Shown piece after piece: positions 8,605 to 18,435 of a stretch of 64,000 bases of DNA (its first letter is position 1; each line of letters opens with the position of its first letter). The notes under the pieces are model-generated. The model did no database searches. It saw nothing but the letters and a program-made list of their open reading frames with translations, and had not been told where the DNA came from. Where the stretch lies: assembly GCA_963740945.1 (NCBI GenBank), contig CAVUGE010000033.1, positions 128,784-192,783 on the forward strand, read 5' to 3'. The translations under genes and the position numbers were made by a program. The DNA comes from CAVQBP01 sp963740945 (GTDB lineage Bacteria; Bacteroidota; Ignavibacteria; Ignavibacteriales; Ignavibacteriaceae).

Positions 8605-10041
8605 TTAATTTCTATTATAAAAATGAGCAGAAATTGTAGGTTCGACATAATTTTTCCTATTTCGTAAAGCCTTTTGCAATTTCACGAAGTCGTAAAAATT
8701 GATATTCATCGACCTTGCAAACAATTGTGAGCGAAAGGTGTTTAATAAGTCTCCAGTGGACTCTCTATTTACTTTTTTATTCGGATACCATTTAGCTTTC
8801 GGTAATTGATTAACATTACCACTCTTTCTTACTCTGTATGCTGCTAACTGTAAAAGAGAATAAACAGCAACTATAAATGCCGGAACTTTTTCAACAGGGT
8901 CCTTTGTTCTTACCTGTGCTTGACCACATCCAAGCAGAGTTTTCTGTTCTCTAAAATTTACTTCTATTTCCCATCTCCATAAATATGCTTGCAGCAATTT
9001 TTCTATTTCAAGCTCTGTATCTGTACAAATTAAGTATGCCGGTTGACGATATAGAAGCCTAGAGTTTTTTGTAAGACGATAAGCTAACGGACGAATAATT
9101 ACAAGTTTCAATTTCTTATCTCCGGCTTTTCTCCATCTTATATTATCAATTACTTTTAGATTGAAATTATGTTTTTTCCCTGCTGCCCAGGCCTCTACCT
9201 GTTGCCAAACATATTGTTCGGATTTTCTAATCTCTTCAGGTTTAGGAAGTAATTTTCCATATATCCTTTTTCTACCCACAGAAGCATTCTTTGCATCCGG
9301 CAGTTCATTAAGCACGGTATCTTTTCTTATCCTACCAATCAATGTAACTCTCTCCGGAAGGTTTTTTAATACATTTTCATTTGTGTAACTCCCATCTACA
9401 CTTACTACCAACTGTCGGTCTTTTGCTGCTTGAGAATCAAGGTTTTTTCGTAAAACCTTTATTCTTTCTATTCCTTGTAGACTTAGGTTCATTTTCTTTT
9501 TCTTCTCTTTATAATCATCCCATGATTCTTGGGTAGCTCTCTTTCCCGGTTTGTTGACCGTAGGACAATGGTGTAAATCTACCGGTATGGCACGGCTTCT
9601 AGATGCTCCCGGTTTTTCGGGTAATGACATAGAAATCTGAATGAATCTTTGTCCCCATATAAAATTTGTATGAAATGGCGGACCAAGCGGGTCTCTTCTC
9701 CAAGATGTTCCAAAAACCTTTCTACCGGTTTTATTTAGTAGGGTATCATCCATATGAGAATATATATTTTCATCCTGATTACTGCAGAACTTATTGTTGA
9801 GTAATGAGCTTGTTATTACTGAAAACATTGAATCAATATTTACCCGGTTACCTTGAAATAATCGATAAACCGAACTCCAGTCAACAAACTGATGTCCGGA
9901 GGATGTTATCATTCCAGTTAAGGTATGTCTGCCCAGACAGTTCAGCAATCCATAGGCTAAGTTATGAGTTCTAAGTGCACTTCGATATTGTTTAAATGCC
10001 GAACTACATTTTGAGAACAAACCATCAAATTCTTTTATCAA
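8605..10041 (-). CDS. IS4 family DDE transposase
   Basis: 478 residues. An N-terminal helical DNA-binding region is followed by the DDE catalytic core: first Asp in HMDDTLLNKTG (about residue 93), second in VSVDGSYT (about 214) and the C1 signature Y-x2-R-x3-E-x6-K in YLWRWEIEVNFREQK (about 355-369). The length is normal. It makes the cut-and-paste transposition reaction at the element ends. Translation is probably coupled to the upstream AbrB-like gene through ATGA at 10038-10041. Confidence 0.93.
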   Translation of the reverse strand: MIKEFDGLFSKCSSAFKQYRSALRTHNLAYGLLNCLGRHTLTGMITSSGHQFVDWSSVYRLFQGNRVNIDSMFSVITSSLLNNKFCSNQDENIYSHMDDTLLNKTGRKVFGTSWRRDPLGPPFHTNFIWGQRFIQISMSLPEKPGASRSRAIPVDLHHCPTVNKPGKRATQESWDDYKEKKKKMNLSLQGIERIKVLRKNLDSQAAKDRQLVVSVDGSYTNENVLKNLPERVTLIGRIRKDTVLNELPDAKNASVGRKRIYGKLLPKPEEIRKSEQYVWQQVEAWAAGKKHNFNLKVIDNIRWRKAGDKKLKLVIIRPLAYRLTKNSRLLYRQPAYLICTDTELEIEKLLQAYLWRWEIEVNFREQKTLLGCGQAQVRTKDPVEKVPAFIVAVYSLLQLAAYRVRKSGNVNQLPKAKWYPNKKVNRESTGDLLNTFRSQLFARSMNINFYDFVKLQKALRNRKNYVEPTISAHFYNRN

Positions 10042-10244
10042 GTTTGTTCTTTCAGTTTTTTTTTACTAGCCTCATCTTTAGTATTTGTTCTTTTAAGAAT
10101 CAATTTATTTTTATTCTCGATAATCCATTCGACAATTTCACCTTTGTTGAATTCCATTGCCTGAGCAACAGACGAAGGGAAATTGATATACCATTGCTCA
10201 CTTGCTGCTCTTTTAATAAGTTGAATTTTTGTTGGAAATCCCAT
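10038..10244 (-). CDS. AbrB/SpoVT-like small DNA-binding protein inside the IS
   Basis: 68 residues. The pattern W-Y-I-N-FP-x2-VA then KGEIVEWIIENKNKL-x-LKR matches swapped-hairpin AbrB (MazE-like) domains. It lies inside the terminal repeats and overlaps the transposase start by four bases, so it is part of the element rather than a host gene. A role in repressing transposition or assisting the transposase is inference. Confidence 0.7.
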   Translation of the reverse strand: MGFPTKIQLIKRAASEQWYINFPSSVAQAMEFNKGEIVEWIIENKNKLILKRTNTKDEASKKKLKEQT

Positions 10245-10427
10245 ATTCGACCTCTAGTTAATTGACTAGATACAAATTAACTAAAAAAATGTGCGAAATC
10301 AATATTTTCCCACATTTTCATCCTTAATCTAGTTAATTGCCAAACTCGAGCGCACTCCGTAGGAGTGCTATATTGCCTTAATTTACTAGATTTTAACAAT
10401 ATTAAGTAAGTTTCTAAGTGTTAAACC

Positions 10428-10510
10428 AGTGCGAGAACAACCTCCGAGACCCCTCGTAAATTAAAAAATAAACAAAGTTGTAAATTTCGCACTTTCCCTG
10501 TTTTCCAATA
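10428..10510 (-). repeat. Third copy of the tRNA-end core with element-end-like flank
   Basis: AGTGCGAGAACAAC at 10428-10441 is identical to 23334-23347. The next roughly 70 bases align to 23348-23418 at about two thirds identity. The first 11 bases equal the 3' end of tRNA-Leu and its flank at 28531-28541. Read on the minus strand it gives LR-x4-VVLALV then a stop, like the recombinase remnant at 23219-23365. Probably a degenerate end of an integrative element. Confidence 0.4.
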
Positions 10511-10570
10511 TCCCTACACTTATATATAAATATTCTTCGGTTCAGAACAGTTATTTTTAAGAATAAACAA

Positions 10571-10993
10571 TTATTCTCCAGTAAAATTTAATTTAGAATT
10601 ATTTTCATAGTGAACATATAGTTGGTTTTTAACTAACTCATAAGATCTTACAGTGTGTAGTGCCTCCAAATAATTGTCGTATAAAGATTCAGTTCCACAG
10701 TATATTTTAGTTGTAGCAATATTATCTATATTTAAAGTGTTCCCTGAATTAATAGTATATTGACCATATATCTCATTGCAATCACTTCGGCCGGAAAATG
10801 TATTGTCTTTTAAGAATCTAATATTGGATACTTGATCTTCAGGTGGCTTAGTAATTACACCATCAATATCAAATGATTCTAACTTCCATATTGTATCTAA
10901 TAGAGGTTTTGTTTCTGATTCGGTTGGTGAATTTTTACAATGAAATATCAAAAATGAAAAACAAAGTAAAATAACGATATTTATAGTTTTCAT
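10571..10993 (-). CDS. META-domain lipoprotein (HslJ-like)
   Basis: 140 residues. The first 18 residues are a lipoprotein signal with Cys19 (LIFHC). The rest is one META domain: LLDTIWKLESF, a CNEIYGQY turn and TTKIYCG, the places where HslJ-type proteins have conserved Cys and Asn. Such proteins sit on the periplasmic face or the outer membrane and are linked to stress or motility; the exact role is unknown. It follows lnt on the same strand after a 167-base gap containing half of a cassette-type repeat. Confidence 0.82.
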   Translation of the reverse strand: MKTINIVILLCFSFLIFHCKNSPTESETKPLLDTIWKLESFDIDGVITKPPEDQVSNIRFLKDNTFSGRSDCNEIYGQYTINSGNTLNIDNIATTKIYCGTESLYDNYLEALHTVRSYELVKNQLYVHYENNSKLNFTGE

Positions 10994-11089
10994 AATTTTA
11001 CTTCCTCTTTCCTGTAATTATGATAAAATTATATTATGAATGTTTCTTTTATAATCGTTAAATATTTATGAATATTCTCTCTTACTCTT

Positions 11090-11130
11090 CTATGCCCCAA
11101 CGACCGCAATTTAGCCGCAGCCCATAACAA
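11090..11130 (-). repeat. Half attC-like site after lnt
   Basis: On the minus strand ATGGGCTGCGGCTAAA then TGCGGTCGTTGGGG matches the 3' arm of the structured repeats at 20.6-27.2 kb (for example 26936-26975). The expected partner 5' arm is absent between it and the lnt stop codon, so this is an isolated half-site. Confidence 0.45.
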
Positions 11131-11160
11131 GTCTGCTGCTTTTATTACTTCTGCCGAAGA

Positions 11161-12640
11161 TTAATCTCTGTTTATCTTTATGCTGCGCTTAATAATTATT
11201 ATACTAATTGCAACAAAGAAAAAAATGCACAACCACGCAAAATAATCTCCAAGTAACGAGTAAATTGTTATTTGTCCCTTGGTAGGTACGTCAGAATATA
11301 ATATCAAATCATTTGTTTTATAAAAATCCATTGAAGATAATAATTTACCTTTGTAATTAAATGAAGCAGACAAACCTTGTGAAGCTGCCCTAACCATATT
11401 AAATCCATGTTCAATTGCCCTAAAAGATGATACGTAAGTATGATATGGCGTAATCTCAGGCCAGTCATTACCTGAAACCAGCATTATATCAACACTCTTA
11501 TTACTTAACTGATTAATTAATCCTGGAAAATCCATATCAAAACAAATTGATGTACTTATTCTTCCAAAAGGAGTATTAAAATATTTTAGTAATCCGTCTC
11601 CGTATTTACCTTCTCCGGGAGTAGGCTTAGTTTTATAATAAGTCAACAATATTTTACCCTTGGGAGAAATCCATATAATTTTATTTTCCGGCAGCACTTT
11701 GGGAAAACCATTTGGTAATATTTGAATTGGTAGACCCAGGTAAATACTATCTCTCTCCGCAATTGATTTTGCTTTTTCAATAAACCCTTTTTCATTTTTT
11801 TTCGTTATACTTATTACAGTTTCAATTCCAAACACAATTTTAGCACCTGACGATGCTGCAATACCACAGTAATGAAGAAAATCATTATTATTCTTTTCAC
11901 TTACGGTATCATATTCCGACAGATCTTTTGTCTCATAAAATTTATGCAAAGCATCATACCGCTTACTCAAAGAGCTTTTATTAATATTGATAGATGCAAC
12001 TCTCACCGTATTGCTTTCCATTTTAGTTGATAATCTAATTTGTCCATATAGTACTACTGCTATAAAGGGAATACCATAAATTATTAGAACAATAATGATC
12101 TTTCCCTTTTCAAAAGAATTATCCCACAACCAGTTTATAACAGACACTGTCCACATTATTAAAAATGTTACGCCCCAAATTCCAGTAATTGAAATTAATT
12201 GCAGCAACGGCAAATTGGATTGTGTATGCGCTAAAGTACCAAATGAACCGGAAGGATTTGTTGTTACTACAATATATTCCATTATTACATAAACAGAAGG
12301 AAAAACAAGTGTTGAAACAATTCCTTTTACTCTTTGAGTATAGATGCGGTCTAACAAAAAAGTTATTGATGTGAACACACTCATCATAAACATAAGAATG
12401 TAATAGAAAAAACCGCTGGCGGGAATTACTTCTCTTCCATATAAATATATTTGATATCAAGTAGGCTATTATAATGAATGGTATCCCTCTAAAAGGTTTT
12501 TGGAGTCTTAAAAATCTTATTAGGAATAAAGGAGCTAAAAAAGCCGCGATTGGTAGAATCCATCTGCCGTTGGAAAAGAAAAGGAATATAAACCCAATTA
12601 ATAAGTATATATAAGAATAGTTGTTTTTTATTTTATTCAT
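11161..12640 (-). pseudogene. lnt: Apolipoprotein N-acyltransferase, frameshifted
   Basis: Two overlapping frames together make one Lnt of about 492 residues. 12640 to about 12440 encodes the N-terminus (NGRWILPIAAFLAPLFLIRF). Removing one base within the plus-strand tctcttcca at 12431-12439 joins it to VIPASGFFYY and the rest; the span is 3x493+1 bases. The N-terminal half holds several membrane helices; the nitrilase domain has the Glu (FGIETV), Lys (YYKTKP) and Cys (TSICFDMDFPG) triad, and a last helix ends the protein. Lnt adds the third acyl chain to lipoproteins in the inner membrane. It could be a real inactivation or a sequencing error; reinitiation at the ATG at 12393 would lose the N-terminal helices. 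Confidence 0.82.
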
Positions 12641-12806
12641 AGATTTTTGCCTGAATTTGCTGTTTACTTACAGTTAGGTGACTTTCCTTAAATTTTTATC
12701 TTCAGTTATTAATTTTGACTTTGTCTTTTTTTACTTTTAATTTATTTTATGTATGAATTTAATAGTAGAATTATTAAAATAATATTTCTAACATTAGGAG
12801 GTATTT

Positions 12807-13175
12807 ATGAAAATGGTAAAACGTACAATTGCTATCACCGAGTTATTATTTATTGTCCCTGCCGCACTCTTTATGATTGCGCTCTTCATGCGTGAAGTTC
12901 AACCGCTGATGCAAACCGGTTATTTAATTGATTGGTTTAGCCAGCACACTTTTTTTGGTCTCTATATCTTTCTTATAGCTTTCCCTGTTTCAGCTTTAAT
13001 TATAGGTGGCATTTCTTTATTCCGGATATGGCAAAACGACACGGAACTACGTCAAACTGCACTGAAATTATTTAGTACTCTTAAAGCTAATCTTGCAATG
13101 CTCCTTATTTCTATGGTAACCCTGATTTCTGTTATCATTTTGATTATTGTAGCTTTACATATGATTACAGAATAA
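12807..13175 (+). CDS. Small integral membrane protein, unknown function
   Basis: 122 residues with three hydrophobic segments (about 10-28, 48-70 and 92-117). TTAGGAGG six bases before the ATG is the strongest ribosome binding site in the window. I recognise no family. It points towards, and converges with, the secreted-protein operon beyond it. Confidence 0.65.
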   Translation: MKMVKRTIAITELLFIVPAALFMIALFMREVQPLMQTGYLIDWFSQHTFFGLYIFLIAFPVSALIIGGISLFRIWQNDTELRQTALKLFSTLKANLAMLLISMVTLISVIILIIVALHMITE

Positions 13176-13310
13176 GGTATACTAAAGAGAGAAATAATGA
13201 TAAACAATACTTAACGTTTTATTTCGGTATTATAAAGCCCTCTTCTGATTTAACAATAATTTGTTCAGGTACTAATAACCGCTTAAAGAAATATCAAGAT
13301 AATAAAAAAA

Positions 13311-13427
13311 TTTGGGTAATCTAAATATTGTCTTAGCTCCAGAGGAGCGAAATATTATTAGAAACAGAATAAACTAAAGAAATCCGCACTCCATAGGAGT
13401 ACATCCGCATTCCATAGGAGTGCTATC
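13311..13427. repeat. Composite palindromic intergenic repeat, uninterrupted copy
   Basis: Matches 8501-8593 over its full length, then carries the second hairpin twice in tandem (13387-13403 and 13407-13423), each with one or two changes. It lies between convergent genes, filling most of the gap 13176-13462. This copy shows that the site hit by the IS could have held tandem hairpins before insertion. Confidence 0.75.
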
Positions 13428-13462
13428 TAAGGAAATTTGGCAAATCTGCGAAATCTGCGTCT

Positions 13463-15601
13463 TTATTTCATTAAAATCATTTTTTTAGTCTTTAGGTAAT
13501 GTTTTGAGGAAGTTTCAAATGAAACAGTTAAAATATATACACCTGAAGATAATTTCGAACCATCAAAACTAACAGAATATTTTCCTGCATTTGTTATATT
13601 ATCAACAAGCTCACTTACCTTTTGACCAAGTATATTGAAGACAATTATATTTACATGTCCTTGATCAGGCAATTCATAACTTATTGTTGTTGATGGATTG
13701 AACGGATTAGGGAAAATAGAAACATCAACATTTAATATAGAATCCTTTTCTATTTCATCTACGGATGTCGGATTTTGGGTCTCATCATCACAACCTTCAC
13801 AGTACCCGTGATTTTCATCTGGATTATAAATTAAAAATCCGCTGTAAGGAGTAAGTATGCTTTGGTGAACACTCAAATCAATTATGTCAGCAACTGTAAT
13901 CGGACTATATGAAAGTTTCAGCATTGATTGTATTTTGCTGCCGTACCAAGTTGTAGCAATCTGTTCATTACCCGGAACCAAATCATTCTCTGTAATTGTA
14001 GTTGTGTATTTCCCGGTAATGTTTCTGTATCTGCCGAGTACTGTAATATCAACTGGTAATTCACCCGAGAACTGACCAACCTGCATAATTGGAGTACTCA
14101 TCGGGTAATAACCTTCGTGTTGTGCTATTAAATACTTATTGTATGCATAACCGTTTTGGAAACGCATCTGAACCTCAACATTTTCATAGTGGCTTATTTC
14201 ATCATACAAAAAAGAATACAACATTTGTTTAAGTGAATTATATCTTAGAAAGAATAGATTGCCTGAAGTAGGATAAGTAATTCTTCCGTAAAACGATTGC
14301 ATCTGTGTTTCATAATAGCCATTGTTATATCTGAGATATCCTTTATTATCCAGATCCATAAAATGAATTTTTGTACCCGGTTTGAATTTCTGAACTACTT
14401 CGTCTGCCAATTGATTCCTGGCATCATCATAAAGATTAATTGTGTTTGTATTTGTCAGGAATAAAACTTCAGATGAATCCCCTCGTGTATTAATAAAATC
14501 TACTGCTTTTGAAATTAACGGCAGTAAATTATTATAACTTGGGAAAGAACGCATCATAATTTTTTCAAATAAACTGTCGATACCATCTCTACTGCATGCA
14601 GTCCACCCGTTTCCGCCGGCAACTATTTCATCGTATGCTGCTATAACATTTATTGAATCACTCTCGTTAAAAGCTTGCAGCAACGATTCTTTTAAATATG
14701 ACAGAAGGAAATCACCATCAAGATTATCTGTATTATACCTGTTAAAATCTATTACAAATAATACATTCCTTGGTCTTGAAATTTTAGGAGCATCCGGGGG
14801 ATTAACTGCTAGATGATAAAAACTCTGATCACCCTGCGTATATGTTGTTAAAAATGGTTTATTATTTTTCACGGGTGAAGGAAGTTCCAATTCAACAAAT
14901 TGATTGTAATTCACAGGGATTTCTGTCTCCCATGCTTGAAGTTCCATATTGTTCTTTGATGATAATACATTCGTTCCAATAATTTTTGGCTCATAAGGTT
15001 CTGTATCGTATTTATACAGAATTTTCAATTTATCAATTCCCGGTGTTTTATCGGAGACTAATTGAGTCATCGGCAGCCATATACGAAGGTTATCCCCCGT
15101 TGGTCTCCCAGGCAATAAGTACTGTATCTTAAATCTTCTTTTTTCATTCCGCATTATAGGGAATAATTTTAATTGATATGGGACCTGCCCCGCACCGTTG
15201 GAAAAAGACTGGGTTAACAATCCTGGATTTCTGATAGGATTACTAACATCATTGAACAATAATTCTGCAGTCCATTTGTCCATTACATCTGCCTGAATTA
15301 TCGAATCACCTAACCAATACCAAAATTGATGAACAATTGCATCTTCCGGTAAATTGAACTGCCACAGAAATTCAAGTTCATTATAATTTTTGAAAAACCA
15401 GCTGTTGAAATCATATGAAACAGTCATGTACAGGTTCATTTCAACATAAGCACCTTCGGGATGTATTACCAGCGTTGCTTCGTCAATATTTACATTATAA
15501 TCTTTTACATTCGGATAATTAGCTTCATAAACTGAAAACTCTGTTGCCTTTACAGAAACTACGGCTGTGAAGAACACAATATATATAATTAGTTTTCTCA
15601 T
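13463..15601 (-). CDS. Secreted VIT/VWA-like protein with type IX sorting domain (second gene)
   Basis: 712 residues: signal peptide (1-19), a VIT-like region (about 25-240, with LPEDAIVHQFWYWLGD), a VWA-like Rossmann region (about 265-420, starting NVLFVIDFNR; the classic MIDAS DxSxS is not present), a beta region, and a C-terminal type A sorting domain starting IFPNPFNPSTTI at about 625. Proteins of this plan cross the outer membrane by the type IX system and are anchored or released at the surface. It is 24 bases after its paralogue upstream, so they form one operon. Confidence 0.85.
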   Translation of the reverse strand: MRKLIIYIVFFTAVVSVKATEFSVYEANYPNVKDYNVNIDEATLVIHPEGAYVEMNLYMTVSYDFNSWFFKNYNELEFLWQFNLPEDAIVHQFWYWLGDSIIQADVMDKWTAELLFNDVSNPIRNPGLLTQSFSNGAGQVPYQLKLFPIMRNEKRRFKIQYLLPGRPTGDNLRIWLPMTQLVSDKTPGIDKLKILYKYDTEPYEPKIIGTNVLSSKNNMELQAWETEIPVNYNQFVELELPSPVKNNKPFLTTYTQGDQSFYHLAVNPPDAPKISRPRNVLFVIDFNRYNTDNLDGDFLLSYLKESLLQAFNESDSINVIAAYDEIVAGGNGWTACSRDGIDSLFEKIMMRSFPSYNNLLPLISKAVDFINTRGDSSEVLFLTNTNTINLYDDARNQLADEVVQKFKPGTKIHFMDLDNKGYLRYNNGYYETQMQSFYGRITYPTSGNLFFLRYNSLKQMLYSFLYDEISHYENVEVQMRFQNGYAYNKYLIAQHEGYYPMSTPIMQVGQFSGELPVDITVLGRYRNITGKYTTTITENDLVPGNEQIATTWYGSKIQSMLKLSYSPITVADIIDLSVHQSILTPYSGFLIYNPDENHGYCEGCDDETQNPTSVDEIEKDSILNVDVSIFPNPFNPSTTISYELPDQGHVNIIVFNILGQKVSELVDNITNAGKYSVSFDGSKLSSGVYILTVSFETSSKHYLKTKKMILMK

Positions 15602-15625
15602 TTTGTTACCCTTTTAAATTTTTAA

Positions 15626-17842
15626 TTAACGGATTAATGATAATTTTAATGATTTTATTTGTGTATCGGTTTTAAGAACCGCAATGTAAATACCCGACGA
15701 TACCGCATCGCCGTTATCATTTAATCCGTTCCAAACAACTTTTACCTCATTTGAAGAATCATACCCGGACAAATTAAATGTTTTTACTTTTTTCCCGAGT
15801 ATGCTGTATATATCCAGTCTTTTCTTTGCATTAAAAGTACCGCTTCCCAATTTCATAACAATAGTAGTTGTTGGATTGAAAGGATTTGGATATGATCGAA
15901 GACTGATTTCGTTTGGAAGTTTTTTCTGTTTTTCGATATCATCATTTTTAACTGAAACAGCTTGCTGATCTAAATAAATTCTTTTGAACCCTGTATAACC
16001 TGAAGGACCCGGAATAATAAATCCCGAATACGGTGTTAATAAATGATTCTTTACCGAAAGATCTTCTATATATTTTATTGTTGAATAACTCTGGGGCTGC
16101 ATAAATAGTTCTTTCATTATATAATTGCCATACCAATAAAGACCGGTATTTTCAAGGATATAGTCCTGAACATTTGTATTATCTTCAACCACGTTAATAT
16201 TGTTAAAGTATCCCTCGCCTGAATAATATCCATAATAATTAATATCGAAAGGCGTGCTGCCGTCATAAATTCCCAGTTCACCGTATCTTGAAGTGATGTT
16301 AAAATTATTGATCCCGTTGTTCATATTAATTCTTGAATAAGTAATACCGTTTTGCGGAAGAGCATCTATCTCTACCGTACTTACCTTCGGTGCCCAGCAA
16401 TCGAGAATTTCATCAATAAAATTCAAATAATATTTATCATATAATTTGTTGAAGTTCCCGCCTGATAAGCGTGTCAGATTTTCATATAAGTATTCATTCC
16501 CCATGTAAGACTTATTTTGGATATAATAAGAATAATAACTGCTTGTTACATCTGCAATATTAAAGATGACTTTATGTTTTGCAGCATAATAAGTCTGCTG
16601 CAAAAGCTCCATTACTGTTTCGGCTCTTACTCCGGTTTGGTAATCATCTGATACAAGCCAGACTTCTGCATCTGTCCCTTTGTCATTAAGAAACTGCACA
16701 ATCTCTTTCAGCATATAAGGGAGCGTGTTAAGTTTTGGAATTATTTGATTTACTGAATTAATTCCGGAGGTAATTAAATTTTCTGTTCTCGGTTCGAAAT
16801 TATTTTCCAGCCAGTGAACATTAAAATCGCTTGTAACAAAGATCAGTGAATCTTTTTCAGTTGTTGAAATCATCAATGCATTTTTTATCACATTTAGAAA
16901 GTTGACCCTTGAATATTCATTGAAATATTGCTGCTTTAAATCAAATGCAACAACAATTTTCTTGGGATATCTGAGTTCATCATTGATAAACGGTTTTGTA
17001 GTAAGCTGGTAAAAATTATTAAATGTATCCTGATAAGTACGAAGGAATTTTCCGCTTTCGGTTTCTGCCGGAAAAGATAACTTAAAATTCCTGTAATAAT
17101 TATTCTGCCCTGTACTTGATATCCAGAAATCTCCTTCTTTTTTCCAGTCGCCTGAAAATCCGGAAAAATTTGAAGGTGCTGTATTAGGGTTATTATAATC
17201 TATTACAGAAAATGTTGCAGGAGCACTTTTGTAACAATTACCATATGAACCAGTATAAAACTGAATTGAATAATCTTCAACTACTCTTTTATTATAGTAC
17301 ATAGAACAAGGAGATATATATTTAATAACAAACTCAACAGGTTCATCCCAGTTGACCGGAGAAATTTTCAAATCATATGTCTGGTTGTAATTTCCGTTAT
17401 AATCCCTGCGCATGTATTGTCTTAATATAGCCCTTGTGCTGTCATCCATTCCCGGCTGATACTCATTTTCTGCGGTAGTTAAATCTATATCGGAAGCGCT
17501 CACAAACCTTTGGCTTGAATTATTCCAAACCGCGAGTTGTTTTATATATGCATTTTGCGGAAGTGTGAATGTCCATTCAAATTCATATTTATCATGATAA
17601 GGTTCCTGACAATAATAAACACCATTGTTATAGTCATATTGAGATGCTTCCCCGAGTTTTATCTTTACATCGAGAGTTGTTTCATATAACAGTCCGTATA
17701 ATTCAATCTTGCTTTCCAATTTAAGTCCTTGAAAGTTCCACCAGTAATAAGTACCATCCAACGTTCTTGCACTTACCTGGGCATTAATCTCACCTGAATA
17801 AAACATCAGGATTGAAAAAAATATTAGTAAATATTTCTTCAT
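15626..17842 (-). CDS. Secreted VIT/VWA-like protein with type IX sorting domain (first gene)
   Basis: 738 residues and clearly a paralogue of the next gene: signal peptide (1-21), VIT-like region (FTLPQNAYIKQLAVWN near 90-110), VWA-like region starting KKIVVAFDLKQ (about 295), and a C-terminal sorting domain starting SYPNPFNPTTTI (about 652) with a FlgD-like end (SSGIYIAVLK). The substrate is unknown; the two may form a surface pair. No other type IX component is in the window. Confidence 0.85.
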   Translation of the reverse strand: MKKYLLIFFSILMFYSGEINAQVSARTLDGTYYWWNFQGLKLESKIELYGLLYETTLDVKIKLGEASQYDYNNGVYYCQEPYHDKYEFEWTFTLPQNAYIKQLAVWNNSSQRFVSASDIDLTTAENEYQPGMDDSTRAILRQYMRRDYNGNYNQTYDLKISPVNWDEPVEFVIKYISPCSMYYNKRVVEDYSIQFYTGSYGNCYKSAPATFSVIDYNNPNTAPSNFSGFSGDWKKEGDFWISSTGQNNYYRNFKLSFPAETESGKFLRTYQDTFNNFYQLTTKPFINDELRYPKKIVVAFDLKQQYFNEYSRVNFLNVIKNALMISTTEKDSLIFVTSDFNVHWLENNFEPRTENLITSGINSVNQIIPKLNTLPYMLKEIVQFLNDKGTDAEVWLVSDDYQTGVRAETVMELLQQTYYAAKHKVIFNIADVTSSYYSYYIQNKSYMGNEYLYENLTRLSGGNFNKLYDKYYLNFIDEILDCWAPKVSTVEIDALPQNGITYSRINMNNGINNFNITSRYGELGIYDGSTPFDINYYGYYSGEGYFNNINVVEDNTNVQDYILENTGLYWYGNYIMKELFMQPQSYSTIKYIEDLSVKNHLLTPYSGFIIPGPSGYTGFKRIYLDQQAVSVKNDDIEKQKKLPNEISLRSYPNPFNPTTTIVMKLGSGTFNAKKRLDIYSILGKKVKTFNLSGYDSSNEVKVVWNGLNDNGDAVSSGIYIAVLKTDTQIKSLKLSLIR

Positions 17843-18123
17843 AGGACTTCTCCTTTTTTATAATTTTTATATCAATCTTCGAATTATCTCTTAATAATCT
17901 GTTTCAAGATATAGTCTCACCATTTGAACTACATTATTATTCGGGGAATTATCTTAAAAGAATTGCTGATTCTCCCCATCTTTTTTAATGATATTTTCAA
18001 ATTAAATCAAAAAAAAAGAATTTATCAATAGATATTTATATAAATAACATGTACAATTTAAAACAATAATAATACCAGAATTGTTTTTTCAATAATTCAA
18101 AAGAGAGGGCCATATTATTAAGA

Positions 18124-18384
18124 GGCTGACCAAAAAGTAACATTGTCATTCTGAGACCTTTAAAAAGGCTTTGCCTTTAATAATTAATTAGTGACATACT
18201 CTGTTTTGTCATTCTGAACGGAAGGAAGTGGAGTGAAGAATCTCGCTCTTTATAATTTGCTCAATCTAAATTTTTAAGTTGTCACTAGCAGCGGTAGCGA
18301 AGAATCTCAAAATTCGATTAAAAATTGAGATTCTTCAGTCGAAGACTCCTTCAGAATGACAGAAAAAGTACTTTTTGGCCAGCC
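18124..18384. repeat. Inverted-repeat-bounded intergenic element, 261 bp
   Basis: GGCTGACCAAAAAGTA at the left end pairs with TACTTTTTGGCCAGCC at the right. Inside are further inverted pairs around TCATTCTGA / TCAGAATGA and GAATCT / AGATTC. A shorter relative lies at 30132-30247. It resembles MITE-type intergenic elements. The rest of 17843-18435 holds only A/T-rich DNA before the start of the VIT operon. Confidence 0.7.
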
Positions 18385-18435
18385 CTAAAATGTTTTCATC
18401 CCTTACGCAGACATTTTTGGTTTGAAGACATTCTC

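Larger units (their letters stand above)
8594..10350 (-). mobile_element. IS4-type insertion sequence, 1757 bp, two genes
   Basis: Terminal inverted repeats start CTCGAGTTTGG at 8594 and, on the other strand, at 10350; similarity continues inward (TTAATT / CAATT). The repeat CGCACTCCGTAGGAGTGCT (19 bp) abuts both ends exactly (8575-8593 and 10351-10369), as a target duplication would. The element carries an AbrB-like gene and a transposase with a four-base overlap; the transposase stop codon lies next to the left terminal repeat. Both frames are intact, so it may be active. Confidence 0.88.

Noticed and set aside
12119..12640. A separate 173-residue gene overlapping lnt
   Set aside because: Only its first 66 or so residues are real Lnt sequence; the rest is out-of-frame reading after the frameshift.
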